A stretch of 32,049 bases of DNA from SIG701 sp045577175 (GCA_045577175.1 JAZNHT010000014.1:1-32049); one strand, 5' to 3'; counted from the stretch's first letter, positions 6,426-18,941 are shown. The notes: generated by a model not told the origin, from the letters alone. Made by a program: numbers and translations.

Positions 6426-7631
6426 TTACTCAGCGATCTCGGAAACGACGCCGGAACCAACCGTACGACCACCCTCACGGATAGCGAAACGGAGACCCTG
6501 CTCGATAGCGATAGGCGTGATGAGCTCAACGTTCATAACGACGTTATCGCCGGGGCGGCACATGTCAACGCCCTCGGGAAGGGTGATGGAGCCGGTAACG
6601 TCAGTCGTTCTGAAGTAGAACTGCGGACGGTAGCCGGAGAAGAACGGCTTCTGACGACCGCCCTCTTTCTCCTGAAGGACGTAAACCTGACCGGAGAACT
6701 TGGTGTGCGGGTTGATGGAGCCGGGCTTGCAGAGAACCTGACCGCGCTCGATCTCGTTCTTCTGGATACCACGGAGGAGCAGACCGACGTTGTCGCCTGC
6801 CTCAGCGTAGTCAAGCAGCTTACGGAACATCTCGATACCGGTGATAACGGTGGTCTTCTTCTCATCGGTCAGACCAACGATCTCAACGTTATCAGCCATC
6901 TTAACCTGTCCGCGCTCAACACGACCGGTAGCAACAGTACCACGACCGGTGATGGAGAATACGTCCTCGACGGGCATAAGGAACGGCTTGTCAGCCATTC
7001 TGTCCGGAGTCGGGATGTAGTCATCAACAGCAGCCATGAGCTCCATGATAGGTGCATAAACTGCATCGGAAGGATCGGTAACTGCGCTCTCAAGAGCCTC
7101 ACGAGCAGAACCGCGGATGATCGGAATATCGTCGCCCGGGAAGTCGTACTCGGAGAGAAGCTCACGGATCTCCATCTCAACGAGATCGCAGAGCTCATCG
7201 TCGTCAACGAGGTCGCACTTGTTCATGAAAACAACGAGTGCAGGAACGCCTACCTGACGAGCAAGCAGGATGTGCTCACGGGTCTGAGCCATCGGGCCGT
7301 CCGTAGCAGCAACTACGAGGATAGCGCCGTCCATCTGAGCGGCACCGGTGATCATGTTCTTAACGTAGTCGGCGTGGCCGGGGCAGTCAACGTGTGCGTA
7401 GTGACGGTTATCGGTCTCGTACTCAACGTGACGGGTGTTAATTGTGATACCACGAGCCTTCTCCTCGGGAGCGTTGTCGATCTGGTCATAAGCCAGGAAC
7501 TCAACATTGCCTGCGCCGAGAGACAGGGTCTTGGTGATTGCTGCGGTCAGAGTGGTCTTACCGTGGTCAACGTGACCGATAGTACCGATGTTTACATGGG
7601 GCTTACTACGCTCAAATTTTTCCTTTGCCAT
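6426..7631 (-). CDS. tuf: Translation elongation factor Tu
   Basis: EF-Tu delivers aminoacyl-tRNA to the ribosome as a GTP complex. The protein is full length at 401 residues. Motifs are GHVDHGKT (G1), the switch region ARGITINTRHVEYE, DCPGHADY (G3) and NKCD (G4). The G5 segment reads GSAREALE instead of the usual GSALKALE, so residue 177 is Arg where Leu is expected. Domains 2 and 3 look complete (GRGTVATGRVERG, KFSGQVYVL, YRPQFYFRT). The start is fixed by GGAGG 8 nt upstream. It is the last gene of the str-type operon, 37 nt after fusA. Confidence 0.99.
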   Translation of the reverse strand: MAKEKFERSKPHVNIGTIGHVDHGKTTLTAAITKTLSLGAGNVEFLAYDQIDNAPEEKARGITINTRHVEYETDNRHYAHVDCPGHADYVKNMITGAAQMDGAILVVAATDGPMAQTREHILLARQVGVPALVVFMNKCDLVDDDELCDLVEMEIRELLSEYDFPGDDIPIIRGSAREALESAVTDPSDAVYAPIMELMAAVDDYIPTPDRMADKPFLMPVEDVFSITGRGTVATGRVERGQVKMADNVEIVGLTDEKKTTVITGIEMFRKLLDYAEAGDNVGLLLRGIQKNEIERGQVLCKPGSINPHTKFSGQVYVLQEKEGGRQKPFFSGYRPQFYFRTTDVTGSITLPEGVDMCRPGDNVVMNVELITPIAIEQGLRFAIREGGRTVGSGVVSEIAE

Positions 7632-7668
7632 GGGTATTTCCTCCTAAAAATAAAGTACTTTGTTTTAA

Positions 7669-9756
7669 TTAACCGTTGTTTTTCGCACGGTTGGTTACGA
7701 TCTCGTCCTGAATGGACTTCGGAACAGGCGCGAAGTGTGCCGGCTCCATGGAGTAGAGTGCGCGTCCCTGAGAACGGGAACGAAGGTCGGTTGCATAACC
7801 GAACATGTTTGCCAGCGGAACGAATGCGAGAACCTCGGTAGCCCCGTTGTTCTGCGGCTCCATAGACTGGATCAGACCGCGGCGGGAGTTGAAGTCACCG
7901 ATAATATCGCCGAGGTAGTCATCCGGCGTAATGGTTACGACCTTCATGACAGGCTCGGTGAGAACAGGATCTGCCATCTTCATAGCTTCCTTGAAAGCCA
8001 TGGAGCCGGCGATCTTGAACGCCATCTCGGAGGAGTCAACCTCGTGATAAGAACCGTCGTACAGGGTTACCTTGATGTCTACGACGTTGTAGCCGGCGAG
8101 AACACCGGTCTGCATTGCGCCCTGGATACCCTGGTTAACAGGCTCGATAAATTCCTTCGGAATTGCACCGCCGGTGACGGCGTTGACAAATTCGTAGCCT
8201 GCGCCGGGCTCGTTCGGCCCGAGGGTGATCTTGACGTGACCGTACTGACCGGAACCACCGGACTGACGCTTGTACTTGCACTCGTGGTCGACCTTCTTGC
8301 GGATGGTCTCCTTGTATGCAACCTGCGGTTTACCGATGTTTGCCTCGACCTTAAACTCGCGAAGCAGACGGTCAACGATGATCTCAAGGTGAAGCTCACC
8401 CATGCCGGCGATGATGGTCTGACCGGTTTCCTCATCCGTGTAGGTGCGGAAAGTCGGGTCTTCCTCAGCCAGCTTTGCGAGGGCGATGCCCATCTTCTCC
8501 TGACCGGCGCGCGTCTTCGGCTCGATAGCCTGACGGATAACCGGCTCCGGGAACTCCATGCTCTCGAGGATGACAGGATGCTTCTCATCGCAGAAGGTAT
8601 CACCGGTGGTGGTGTACTTCGTAGCAACTACAGCAGCGATGTCACCTGCGTAGCAGGTCTCGAGATCCTGACGGGAGTTCGCGTGCATCTGGACGATACG
8701 TCCGAGACGCTCTCTCTTGCCCTTGGTGGAGTTGTAAACGCTGTCGCCTGCGTTGACCGTACCGGAGTAAACGCGGAAGAAGCAGAGCTTTCCGACGAAC
8801 GGGTCGGTAGCGATCTTGAAAGCTAGAGCAGAGAAGGGCTCGTCATCGGAAGAGTGTCTGACCTCTTCCTCGTCGGTATCGGGATTGATACCCTTGATAG
8901 CCTCAATGTCGGTCGGTGCAGGCATGTAGTCGATGATGGCATCGAGCAGCTTCTGCACGCCCTTGTTCTTGTAAGAAGTACCGCAGACGACGGGAACGAT
9001 CTTGTTGTCGATGGTTGCCTTACGCAGAGCAACCTTCAGCTCTTCAACGGTGATCTCCTCGCCCTCGCAGTATTTCATGAAGAGATACTCATCGGTCTCG
9101 CAGATGGACTCAACCATCTTTGCGCGATACTCTTCGGCGATCTCCTTCATGTCGTCCGGAATCGGCTCGACACGCATGCCCTTACCGAGATCGTCATAGT
9201 AGACGTCGGCTTCCATCTTCATGAGGTCGATAATGCCGCGGAACGTAGTTTCAGCGCCGATCGGCAGCTGAATCGGAACAGCGTTTGCGTGGAGTCTGTC
9301 ATGCATCATATCAACAACGCGGAAGAAGTTTGCGCCGTTAATATCCATCTTGTTGACATAGCCCATACGCGGAACCTTGTACATATCAGCCTGTCTCCAA
9401 ACGGTTTCAGACTGCGGCTCAACGCCGCCCTTTGCACAGAAGACAGTTACGGAGCCATCGAGGACGCGAAGCGAACGCTCAACCTCAACCGTAAAGTCAA
9501 CGTGGCCGGGGGTATCAATAATGTTAATACGCGTATCTTTCCAGAAACAGGTGGTAGCGGCAGAGGTAATGGTGATACCTCTTTCCTGCCCCTGCTCCAT
9601 CCAGTCCATGGTAGCGCCGCCGTCGTGCGTCTCACCCATCTTATGCGTCTTACCCGTGTAGTACAGGATACGCTCGGTGGTGGTCGTCTTACCGGCGTCG
9701 ATATGCGCCATGATACCGATGTTTCTGGTACGCTCAAGCGAATATTCTCTTGCCAT
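7669..9756 (-). CDS. fusA: Translation elongation factor G
   Basis: EF-G is the GTPase that drives translocation on the ribosome and, with the recycling factor, splits post-termination ribosomes. It has 695 residues, the normal length. Motifs include AHIDAGKTTTTERIL (G1, about 17-31), ERGITITSAATT (switch I), DTPGHVDF (G3) and NKMD (G4), followed by domains II-V; RSQGRALYSMEPAHFAPVP is close to the C-terminus. AGGAG lies 10 nt before the ATG. It sits between rpsG (63 nt upstream) and tuf in the conserved order. I see no frameshift or unusual insertion. The ribosome-protection relative Tet(M) is less likely given the genomic context. Confidence 0.99.
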   Translation of the reverse strand: MAREYSLERTRNIGIMAHIDAGKTTTTERILYYTGKTHKMGETHDGGATMDWMEQGQERGITITSAATTCFWKDTRINIIDTPGHVDFTVEVERSLRVLDGSVTVFCAKGGVEPQSETVWRQADMYKVPRMGYVNKMDINGANFFRVVDMMHDRLHANAVPIQLPIGAETTFRGIIDLMKMEADVYYDDLGKGMRVEPIPDDMKEIAEEYRAKMVESICETDEYLFMKYCEGEEITVEELKVALRKATIDNKIVPVVCGTSYKNKGVQKLLDAIIDYMPAPTDIEAIKGINPDTDEEEVRHSSDDEPFSALAFKIATDPFVGKLCFFRVYSGTVNAGDSVYNSTKGKRERLGRIVQMHANSRQDLETCYAGDIAAVVATKYTTTGDTFCDEKHPVILESMEFPEPVIRQAIEPKTRAGQEKMGIALAKLAEEDPTFRTYTDEETGQTIIAGMGELHLEIIVDRLLREFKVEANIGKPQVAYKETIRKKVDHECKYKRQSGGSGQYGHVKITLGPNEPGAGYEFVNAVTGGAIPKEFIEPVNQGIQGAMQTGVLAGYNVVDIKVTLYDGSYHEVDSSEMAFKIAGSMAFKEAMKMADPVLTEPVMKVVTITPDDYLGDIIGDFNSRRGLIQSMEPQNNGATEVLAFVPLANMFGYATDLRSRSQGRALYSMEPAHFAPVPKSIQDEIVTNRAKNNG

Positions 9757-9819
9757 TTTGATTTAACTCCTTATAAACTGTAAAGAGAAATCGATGGGTA
9801 GAGCATAGCCCTGAACACA

Positions 9820-10290
9820 TCAATATCTGAAATGAGCGAAAGCCTTGTTGGCTTCTGCCATCTTGTGGACTTCTTCCTTCTTCTTGAATGCGCCGCCCGT
9901 GCTGTTCTTTGCATCCATAATCTCGGCTGCAAGACGCTCTGCCATGGTGCGCTCGGATCTCTTGCGAGCTGCCGCGGTGAGCCAACGGAGACCAAGGGTC
10001 TGACGTCTCTCAGCGCGAACTTCCATCGGAACCTGGTAGTTGGCACCGCCGACACGGCGAGCCTTAACCTCCAGAACAGGCATTACGTTCTCAAGAGCCT
10101 CGGTGAATGCTTCCAGCGGATTCTGTCCCTGCTTTTCTTCGACGAGCTTGAATGCATCGTAGACGATCTTCTGAGCTACGCCCTTCTTACCGTCGTACAT
10201 GATGTTGTTGATGAGTTTGGTCACCGTCTTGGAACCGTAAAGCGGATCCGGCAGTACATCTCTTTTGGAAATCTGACCTCTTCTCGACAC
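9820..10290 (-). CDS. rpsG: 30S ribosomal protein S7
   Basis: S7 binds the 3' major domain of 16S rRNA and starts assembly of the small-subunit head. The 156-residue length is exactly typical. The N-terminus SRRGQISKRDVLPDPLYGSK and internal ARRVGGANYQVPMEVR are diagnostic. I use the GTG at 10290: the ATG at 10308 sits on the Shine-Dalgarno AAGGAGGG itself, while the GTG is 7 nt downstream of it and gives the family-standard N-terminus. In many bacteria S7 represses the str operon by binding between rpsL and rpsG. Here that gap is 170 nt and contains one arm of an unusual inverted repeat. Confidence 0.98.
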   Translation of the reverse strand: MSRRGQISKRDVLPDPLYGSKTVTKLINNIMYDGKKGVAQKIVYDAFKLVEEKQGQNPLEAFTEALENVMPVLEVKARRVGGANYQVPMEVRAERRQTLGLRWLTAAARKRSERTMAERLAAEIMDAKNSTGGAFKKKEEVHKMAEANKAFAHFRY

Positions 10291-10372
10291 TGTACTTCCC
10301 TCCTTCATTAAAAATATATGAAATCATAGGTACTCGAAAGATACTTTTCGTTAGCGCGCGGTGGAGGGATCA

Positions 10373-10393
10373 GACGTATATAAACAATGTCAC
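10373..10393 (+). repeat. Inverted repeat arm downstream of rpsL
   Basis: This 21-nt stretch is the reverse complement of 10905-10925 with one mismatch; the core on the minus strand is ATTGTTTATATACGTC. The pair brackets rpsL. In the minus-strand transcript the two arms could pair with each other and loop out the whole rpsL message. Confidence 0.85.
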
Positions 10394-10460
10394 ATACAGT
10401 CTGCACCCTGCTTTGGCACAGTGAAAATGGACTTTACGAGATTTTCAAAAGCTTTAAGAA

Positions 10461-10883
10461 TTACTTCTTAGCGGCTTTTGCGCGCTTTGCGCCGTACTTG
10501 GAACGGCTCTGGTTGCGGTTTGCAACGCCCTGAGCGTCAAGCGTACCGCGGATGATGTGGTAACGCACACCGGGAAGGTCACGTACACGGCCGCCGCGGA
10601 TAAGAACGACGGAGTGTTCCTGCAGGTTGTGACCGATGCCGGGGATGTAAGCGGTTGCCTCCATACCGTTGGTAAGTCTGACTTTTGCAAACTTACGGAG
10701 AGCCGAGTTCGGCTTCTTCGGGGTGGTGGTACCTACCTTCGTGCAGACGCCGCGCTTCTGAGGAGCGCTCTGGTCGATTGCCTTGTTCTTCAAAGAGTTA
10801 AAGCCTCTCTGGAGAACGGGGGACTTGGACTTGTACGTCTTGTCGGTTCTGCCCTGTTTAACGAGCTGGTTAAAGGTTGGCAT
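10461..10883 (-). CDS. rpsL: 30S ribosomal protein S12
   Basis: S12 sits at the decoding centre and governs translational accuracy. The 140-residue form has the longer Firmicute N-terminus (MPTFNQLVKQGRTDKTYKSK), then QKRGVCTKVGTTTPKKPNSALRK and EHSVVLIRGGRVRDLPGVRYH. The Lys43-equivalent (K56 here) is kept. The Lys88-equivalent is Arg (R101, codon CGT), a substitution known elsewhere to give streptomycin resistance. The start at 10883 is preferred over 10889 because it gives the standard MPTFNQ N-terminus and 7-nt spacing from GGAGG. It is the first gene of the rpsL-rpsG-fusA-tuf transcript. Confidence 0.98.
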   Translation of the reverse strand: MPTFNQLVKQGRTDKTYKSKSPVLQRGFNSLKNKAIDQSAPQKRGVCTKVGTTTPKKPNSALRKFAKVRLTNGMEATAYIPGIGHNLQEHSVVLIRGGRVRDLPGVRYHIIRGTLDAQGVANRNQSRSKYGAKRAKAAKK

Positions 10884-10904
10884 TCTCATTCCTCCATTTC
10901 TTCA

Positions 10905-10925
10905 GTGATATTGTTTATATACGTC
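10905..10925 (+). repeat. Inverted repeat arm upstream of rpsL
   Basis: Partner of 10373-10393 (20 of 21 positions complementary). It lies in the rpsL 5' leader, about 22 nt before the start codon, just upstream of the Shine-Dalgarno region. Confidence 0.85.
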
Positions 10926-10962
10926 AGCGGGAAGAGTAACCCGCCAAAGTATCGGATTTATG

Positions 10963-11000
10963 CGTTTATGGCGCAGTGACAGAACTATACACCATAAACG
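10963..11000 (-). promoter_or_regulatory. Leader hairpin at the 5' end of the rpsL operon transcript
   Basis: CGTTTATGG and CCATAAACG (10963-10971 with 10992-11000) form a 9-bp perfect stem with a 20-nt loop. It begins within a few nucleotides of the predicted transcription start. It may stabilise the 5' end or take part in control; no protein-binding motif is recognised. Confidence 0.55.
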
Positions 11001-11008
11001 TACAGCAT

Positions 11009-11037
11009 ATTATAACATTTCCGAGCACCGATGTCAA
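11009..11037 (-). promoter_or_regulatory. Consensus sigma-A promoter of the rpsL-rpsG-fusA-tuf operon
   Basis: Minus strand TTGACA (11037-11032), 17-nt spacer, TATAAT (11014-11009): a perfect match. It gives a leader of roughly 120 nt before rpsL. The str genes are therefore transcribed independently of rpoBC, which has its own terminator-like hairpin just upstream. Confidence 0.92.
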
Positions 11038-11133
11038 GGCTTTTTTGCCGATTTATTGCAGGAATTTCTATGGAAATTAGCATTTCCCGCAGAGAAAATA
11101 TTATTCATTTTCCCAAAACTTTACCAAACGAAA

Positions 11134-11162
11134 GTATCCCGCAGTAAAAAACTGCGGGATAC
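11134..11162 (-). terminator. rpoC terminator hairpin
   Basis: A 12-bp perfect stem GTATCCCGCAGT/ACTGCGGGATAC (11134-11145 with 11151-11162), 5 nt after the rpoC stop. The following minus-strand T-tract is interrupted (TTTCGTTT), so termination may be partial. Confidence 0.75.
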
Positions 11163-11167
11163 GGGGA

Positions 11168-14938
<3,771 letters not shown>

Positions 14939-15000
14939 TTATACCTTCTTTTTGTTCAGTGTTTTAGGGCGGTATGAGCCGCCCTGCGTCTCAGTGGAAA

Positions 15001-18000
15001 TCAGAAGTCAACATCTACGTCGTCAAAATCGAGTCCGGTAGCCATATCCGCTTCGAACTGTTCGTCCGTCGGATCGTCGTAATCGCTGTCCTCTTCCGTG
15101 TAGGAGTTGAACAGGCTGTCGGTTGCGACTGTCTCGCCGAGATCGGATTCGCTGATGTCGCTGTCGTCGGAGACGTAATTCGGCGTTTCAAGATCATCGT
15201 CGCCGAGGCTCGAAAGCTCGATTTCACTGCCGTCTTCGTCAAGCACCTTGATGTCAAGCGCCAGAGACTGGAGCTCTTTGACAAGCACCTTGAAGGATTC
15301 GGGCACACCCGGGGTCGGGATGTTCTGACCCTTGACGATTGCTTCGTATGTCTTAACACGTCCTGTGACGTCGTCGGACTTCACGGTCAGAATCTCTTGC
15401 AGCGTGTAAGCCGCGCCGTATGCCTCAAGTGCCCAGACCTCCATCTCGCCGAAGCGCTGACCGCCGAACTGTGCCTTACCGCCGAGCGGCTGCTGGGTGA
15501 CAAGGGAGTACGGACCGGTGGAACGGGCGTGAATCTTATCGTCAACGAGGTGATGGAGCTTCAGATAGTACATGATGCCGACGGTAACGGGGTTGTCAAA
15601 CGGTTCGCCCGTGCGTCCGTCGTAGAGGATTGTCTTACCGTCTACGATCATCGTCTTTTCTTCGCCGGTGACGGGATCGGTTTCGGTGAAGGTATCCTTG
15701 CCCTGCGTATTCTCATTGGGCATAACCTCACGAGCCATGCCTGCGAGCTTCATGCAGGCGGTGATGTCCTGCTCCTCCGCACCGTCAAAGACGGGCGTCA
15801 TGATCTTCCAGCCGAGCTTGCGTGCGGCGATGCCGAGGTGAACCTCAAGCACCTGACCGATGTTCATTCGGGAAGGAACGCCCAGCGGATTCAGAACGAT
15901 GTCCAAAGGCGTACCGTCGGGCAAGAAGGGCATATCTTCCGGCGGGAGAATACGGGAGACGACACCCTTGTTACCGTGGCGTCCTGCCATCTTGTCGCCG
16001 ACGGAGATTTTTCTCTTTTGTGCGATATAGACGCGGACAACCTGGTTGACTCCGGGGGGCAGCTCGTCGGAGTTGTCGCGGGAGAATACCTTGACATCGA
16101 CAACGATACCGGATTCGCCGTGCGGCAGGCGCAGGGAAGTGTCGCGCACTTCGCGAGCCTTCTCGCCGAAGATGGCGCGGAGAAGTCTCTCCTCCGCGGT
16201 CAGCTCCGTCTCACCCTTCGGTGTGACCTTACCGACGAGAATATCGCCCGGGCGTACCTCGGTGCCCTTTTTGATGATACCGTCGGCGTTCAGATCCTTC
16301 AGTGCGTCCTCACCGACGTTCGGGATTTCGCGCGTGATCTCCTCCGGACCGAGCTTCGTGTCGCGTGCTTCGTGCGTGTATTCCTCAATATGAATAGAGG
16401 TATATACGTCATCGCGGACGAGTCTTTCGTTCAGAAGAACGGCGTCCTCGTAGTTGTAGCCTTCCCACGTCATAAATCCGATGAGAGCATTCTTACCGAG
16501 CGCGATCTCACCGCCGTCCGTAGCCGGACCGTCTGCGATGACCTCGCCCTTCTCGACGCGGTCGCCCACGTTGATGATCGGGCGCTGGTTGACGCACATG
16601 CCCTGGTTGCTTCTCTTGAATTTTGTGAGGTGGTAGGTGTCCTTCACGCCGTCGTCGCGGCGGATCGTGATTTCGTCTGCGGATACGGCTTCGGCAGTGC
16701 CCTCGTTCTCTGCGAGAACAACAACGCCGGAGTCAATCGCAGCCTTGTATTCGATACCTGTGCCGACGATGGGAGATTCGGTGGTGAGAAGCGGAACAGC
16801 CTGCTTCTGCATGTTCGATCCCATCAGTGCGCGGGAGTTGTCATCGTTCTCAAGGAACGGGATGTGTGCGGTTGCAACGGAAACCACCATCTTCGGCGAA
16901 ACGTCCATGAAATCAACCTGATCGTTTGCGATCTCGATGATCTCGGACTTCGCGCGTGCGGTAACCTTGCGGTTTACGAAGCGATTGTTTTCGTCGAGCG
17001 GCTCGTTTGCCTGTGCGACAACGTAGTTGTCCTCCACATCGGCGGTCATGTATACAACCTCGCCGGTGACAACGCCGGTCTCGCGGTCTACGCGGCGGTA
17101 CGGAGCCTCAATGAAGCCGTACTTGTTGATGCGCGCATAGGTGGAGAGGTAGGAAATCAGACCGATGTTCGGTCCCTCAGGCGTCTCGATCGGGCACATA
17201 CGACCGTAGTGCGTGTAGTGAACGTCGCGGACGTCGAACGATGCACGGTCACGGGAGATACCGCCCGGGCCGAGTGCGGAAAGACGTCTCTTGTGCGTAA
17301 GCTCAGCCAGTGGGTTGGACTGATCCATGAACTGGGAGAGCGGGGAAGAACCGAAGAACTCACGGATCGCGGTGACAACCGGACGGATGTTGATAAGCGT
17401 CTGCGGCGTCAGCGTTTCGTTGTCCTGGATCGTCATGCGCTCCTTAACAATCTTGTCCATACGTGCAAGACCGATGCGGAACTGGTTCTGCAGAAGCTCA
17501 CCGACGCAGCGGAGACGGCGGTTGCCGAGATGGTCAATATCGTCCGTCGAGCCGATGTCGTGGGACAGAGCGAGCAGATAGTTAATAGAGGAAAGAATAT
17601 CGTCGGGGGTGATGTGCTTCGGAGAGAGCTCCGCGATGCGGCGGCGCACCTGCTCCTTGACTTCCTCGACGTCATCGCCTGCGGCTTCCTTGATCTCAAG
17701 AAGCACCTGCGTGCGAACCTTCTCGTCGATACCGCAGTCGGTCAGATCGTAGCCGAGGATGTACTTCGGTTCGATCGTGTTGTTGGAGAACACCTTCACA
17801 ACGGTGCCGTTCTCAAGCTGGAGCGCGACCTCGTTGATGGCGGCGTGCTCGATTGCCATGGCATCCTCTTTCGAAAGGGTGACACCTGCATCAAAAAGGA
17901 TCTCGCCTGTCAGCGGGCTGACGGCAGGCTCTGCAAGGGTGTGACCGGCAATACGGTAGCCGAGCGCGAGCTTCTTATCATATTTATAACGTCCGACAGG

Positions 18001-18828
18001 GTAGAGATCGTATCTCTTGGGATCGAAGAACAGACCGTTGATGAGCTGCTCTGCGCCCTCGACCACGGCAGGCTCGCCGGGACGGAGCTTTTTGTAGATC
18101 TCCTTGAGTGCCTCATCGCGGATGGAGGACTTGTTTTCAATCGCGAGATTCTCGCACTCATCCTTCTCAAGCGTTGCGATGAGCTTCGCCTCGTGACCGA
18201 ATACAGCCTCGATCTCGTCGGGACTCTGGATGCCGAGCGCACGGATCAGCACCGTAATCGGGAGCTTGCGGTTTTTGTCGATACGGACGTAGAATACGTC
18301 ATTTGCATCCGTCTCGTACTCGAGCCATGCACCGCGGTACGGGATGACCGTAGCGGCGAACATGCGCTTACCCGTCTTGTCGATCTGCATATCGTAGTAG
18401 ACACCGGGCGAGCGGACGATCTGGGAGACGACAACGCGCTCCGCGCCGTTGATGACGAACGTACCGTTGTCGGTCATCAGCGGGAAATCGCCCATGAAGA
18501 TTTCAGACTGCTTGACCTCACCGGTCAGCTTGTTGGAGAGGCGTACCTCTACCTTGAGGGGTGCGGCGTAGTTTACGTCGCGATCCTTGCATTCCGCAAC
18601 GGGGTACTTGGGCTTCGAATCAAGAGAATAAGATACAAAATCGATGAAGAGATTGCCAGAGTAGTCCGTGATGGGGGACACGTCTCTGAGCACCTCCATA
18701 AGACCCTCTTCGAGAAACCACTTGTAGGATTTCTTCTGAACCTCAATGAGGTTCGGCATCTCGAGAGCCTCGTCGATCTTGGAAAAGCTCATTCTGATGT
18801 TCTTGCCGACTTTCTGGGGCTTTACCAT
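15001..18828 (-). CDS. rpoB: RNA polymerase beta subunit
   Basis: The beta subunit forms the other half of the polymerase active site. Length is 1275 residues. Landmarks include the N-terminal FSKIDEALEMPNLIEVQKKS, the rifampicin region (FFGSSPLSQFMDQSNPLAEL then THKRRLSALGPGG), GYNYEDAVLLNERL, KMAGRHGNKGVVSRI and the C-terminal GGKAQFGGQRFGEMEVWALE. Residue 496 is Pro where Gln is common (E. coli Q510 position); the main rifampicin-contact positions (D516, H526, S531 equivalents) look wild type. A long acidic tail follows the conserved core. The start has GGAG 10 nt upstream. Unlike many genomes, no rplJ/rplL precede it; mutY does. Confidence 0.99.
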   Translation of the reverse strand: MVKPQKVGKNIRMSFSKIDEALEMPNLIEVQKKSYKWFLEEGLMEVLRDVSPITDYSGNLFIDFVSYSLDSKPKYPVAECKDRDVNYAAPLKVEVRLSNKLTGEVKQSEIFMGDFPLMTDNGTFVINGAERVVVSQIVRSPGVYYDMQIDKTGKRMFAATVIPYRGAWLEYETDANDVFYVRIDKNRKLPITVLIRALGIQSPDEIEAVFGHEAKLIATLEKDECENLAIENKSSIRDEALKEIYKKLRPGEPAVVEGAEQLINGLFFDPKRYDLYPVGRYKYDKKLALGYRIAGHTLAEPAVSPLTGEILFDAGVTLSKEDAMAIEHAAINEVALQLENGTVVKVFSNNTIEPKYILGYDLTDCGIDEKVRTQVLLEIKEAAGDDVEEVKEQVRRRIAELSPKHITPDDILSSINYLLALSHDIGSTDDIDHLGNRRLRCVGELLQNQFRIGLARMDKIVKERMTIQDNETLTPQTLINIRPVVTAIREFFGSSPLSQFMDQSNPLAELTHKRRLSALGPGGISRDRASFDVRDVHYTHYGRMCPIETPEGPNIGLISYLSTYARINKYGFIEAPYRRVDRETGVVTGEVVYMTADVEDNYVVAQANEPLDENNRFVNRKVTARAKSEIIEIANDQVDFMDVSPKMVVSVATAHIPFLENDDNSRALMGSNMQKQAVPLLTTESPIVGTGIEYKAAIDSGVVVLAENEGTAEAVSADEITIRRDDGVKDTYHLTKFKRSNQGMCVNQRPIINVGDRVEKGEVIADGPATDGGEIALGKNALIGFMTWEGYNYEDAVLLNERLVRDDVYTSIHIEEYTHEARDTKLGPEEITREIPNVGEDALKDLNADGIIKKGTEVRPGDILVGKVTPKGETELTAEERLLRAIFGEKAREVRDTSLRLPHGESGIVVDVKVFSRDNSDELPPGVNQVVRVYIAQKRKISVGDKMAGRHGNKGVVSRILPPEDMPFLPDGTPLDIVLNPLGVPSRMNIGQVLEVHLGIAARKLGWKIMTPVFDGAEEQDITACMKLAGMAREVMPNENTQGKDTFTETDPVTGEEKTMIVDGKTILYDGRTGEPFDNPVTVGIMYYLKLHHLVDDKIHARSTGPYSLVTQQPLGGKAQFGGQRFGEMEVWALEAYGAAYTLQEILTVKSDDVTGRVKTYEAIVKGQNIPTPGVPESFKVLVKELQSLALDIKVLDEDGSEIELSSLGDDDLETPNYVSDDSDISESDLGETVATDSLFNSYTEEDSDYDDPTDEQFEADMATGLDFDDVDVDF

Positions 18829-18912
18829 TCCAATATCACTCCGTTCTTTTGGGTACCTGATAGGGAAAACCTATAAAATTCGCACTAAATGGCAATTTTA
18901 TTACAGTGTACT

Positions 18913-18941
18913 ATTTTATCACTGAAAAGGCGCAATGTCAA
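18913..18941 (-). promoter_or_regulatory. rpoB-rpoC promoter
   Basis: Minus strand TTGACA (18941-18936), 17-nt spacer, TAAAAT (18918-18913). The leader is about 75 nt and contains an A/T stem (18873-18880 with 18894-18901, 8 bp) near its 5' end. An A/T-rich stretch with repeated heptamers lies directly upstream (18976-19022). Confidence 0.88.

Noticed and set aside
9757..9819. A third copy of the rpsL-flanking repeat between rpsG and fusA
   Set aside because: No stretch there matches the 16-nt core; only the two copies around rpsL were found by eye.
10890..11167. An L7Ae-like ribosomal gene between rpoC and rpsL, common in Firmicutes
   Set aside because: The region holds only a terminator, a promoter and leader structures; no suitable open frame is present.
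14974..18876. A 1300-codon open frame on the plus strand opposite rpoB, and similar long frames opposite rpoC (12950-14977), recD2 (1019-3226) and fusA/tuf
   Set aside because: They lie antisense to strongly conserved genes, have no ribosome binding site or recognisable domain, and arise from the codon bias of the real genes.
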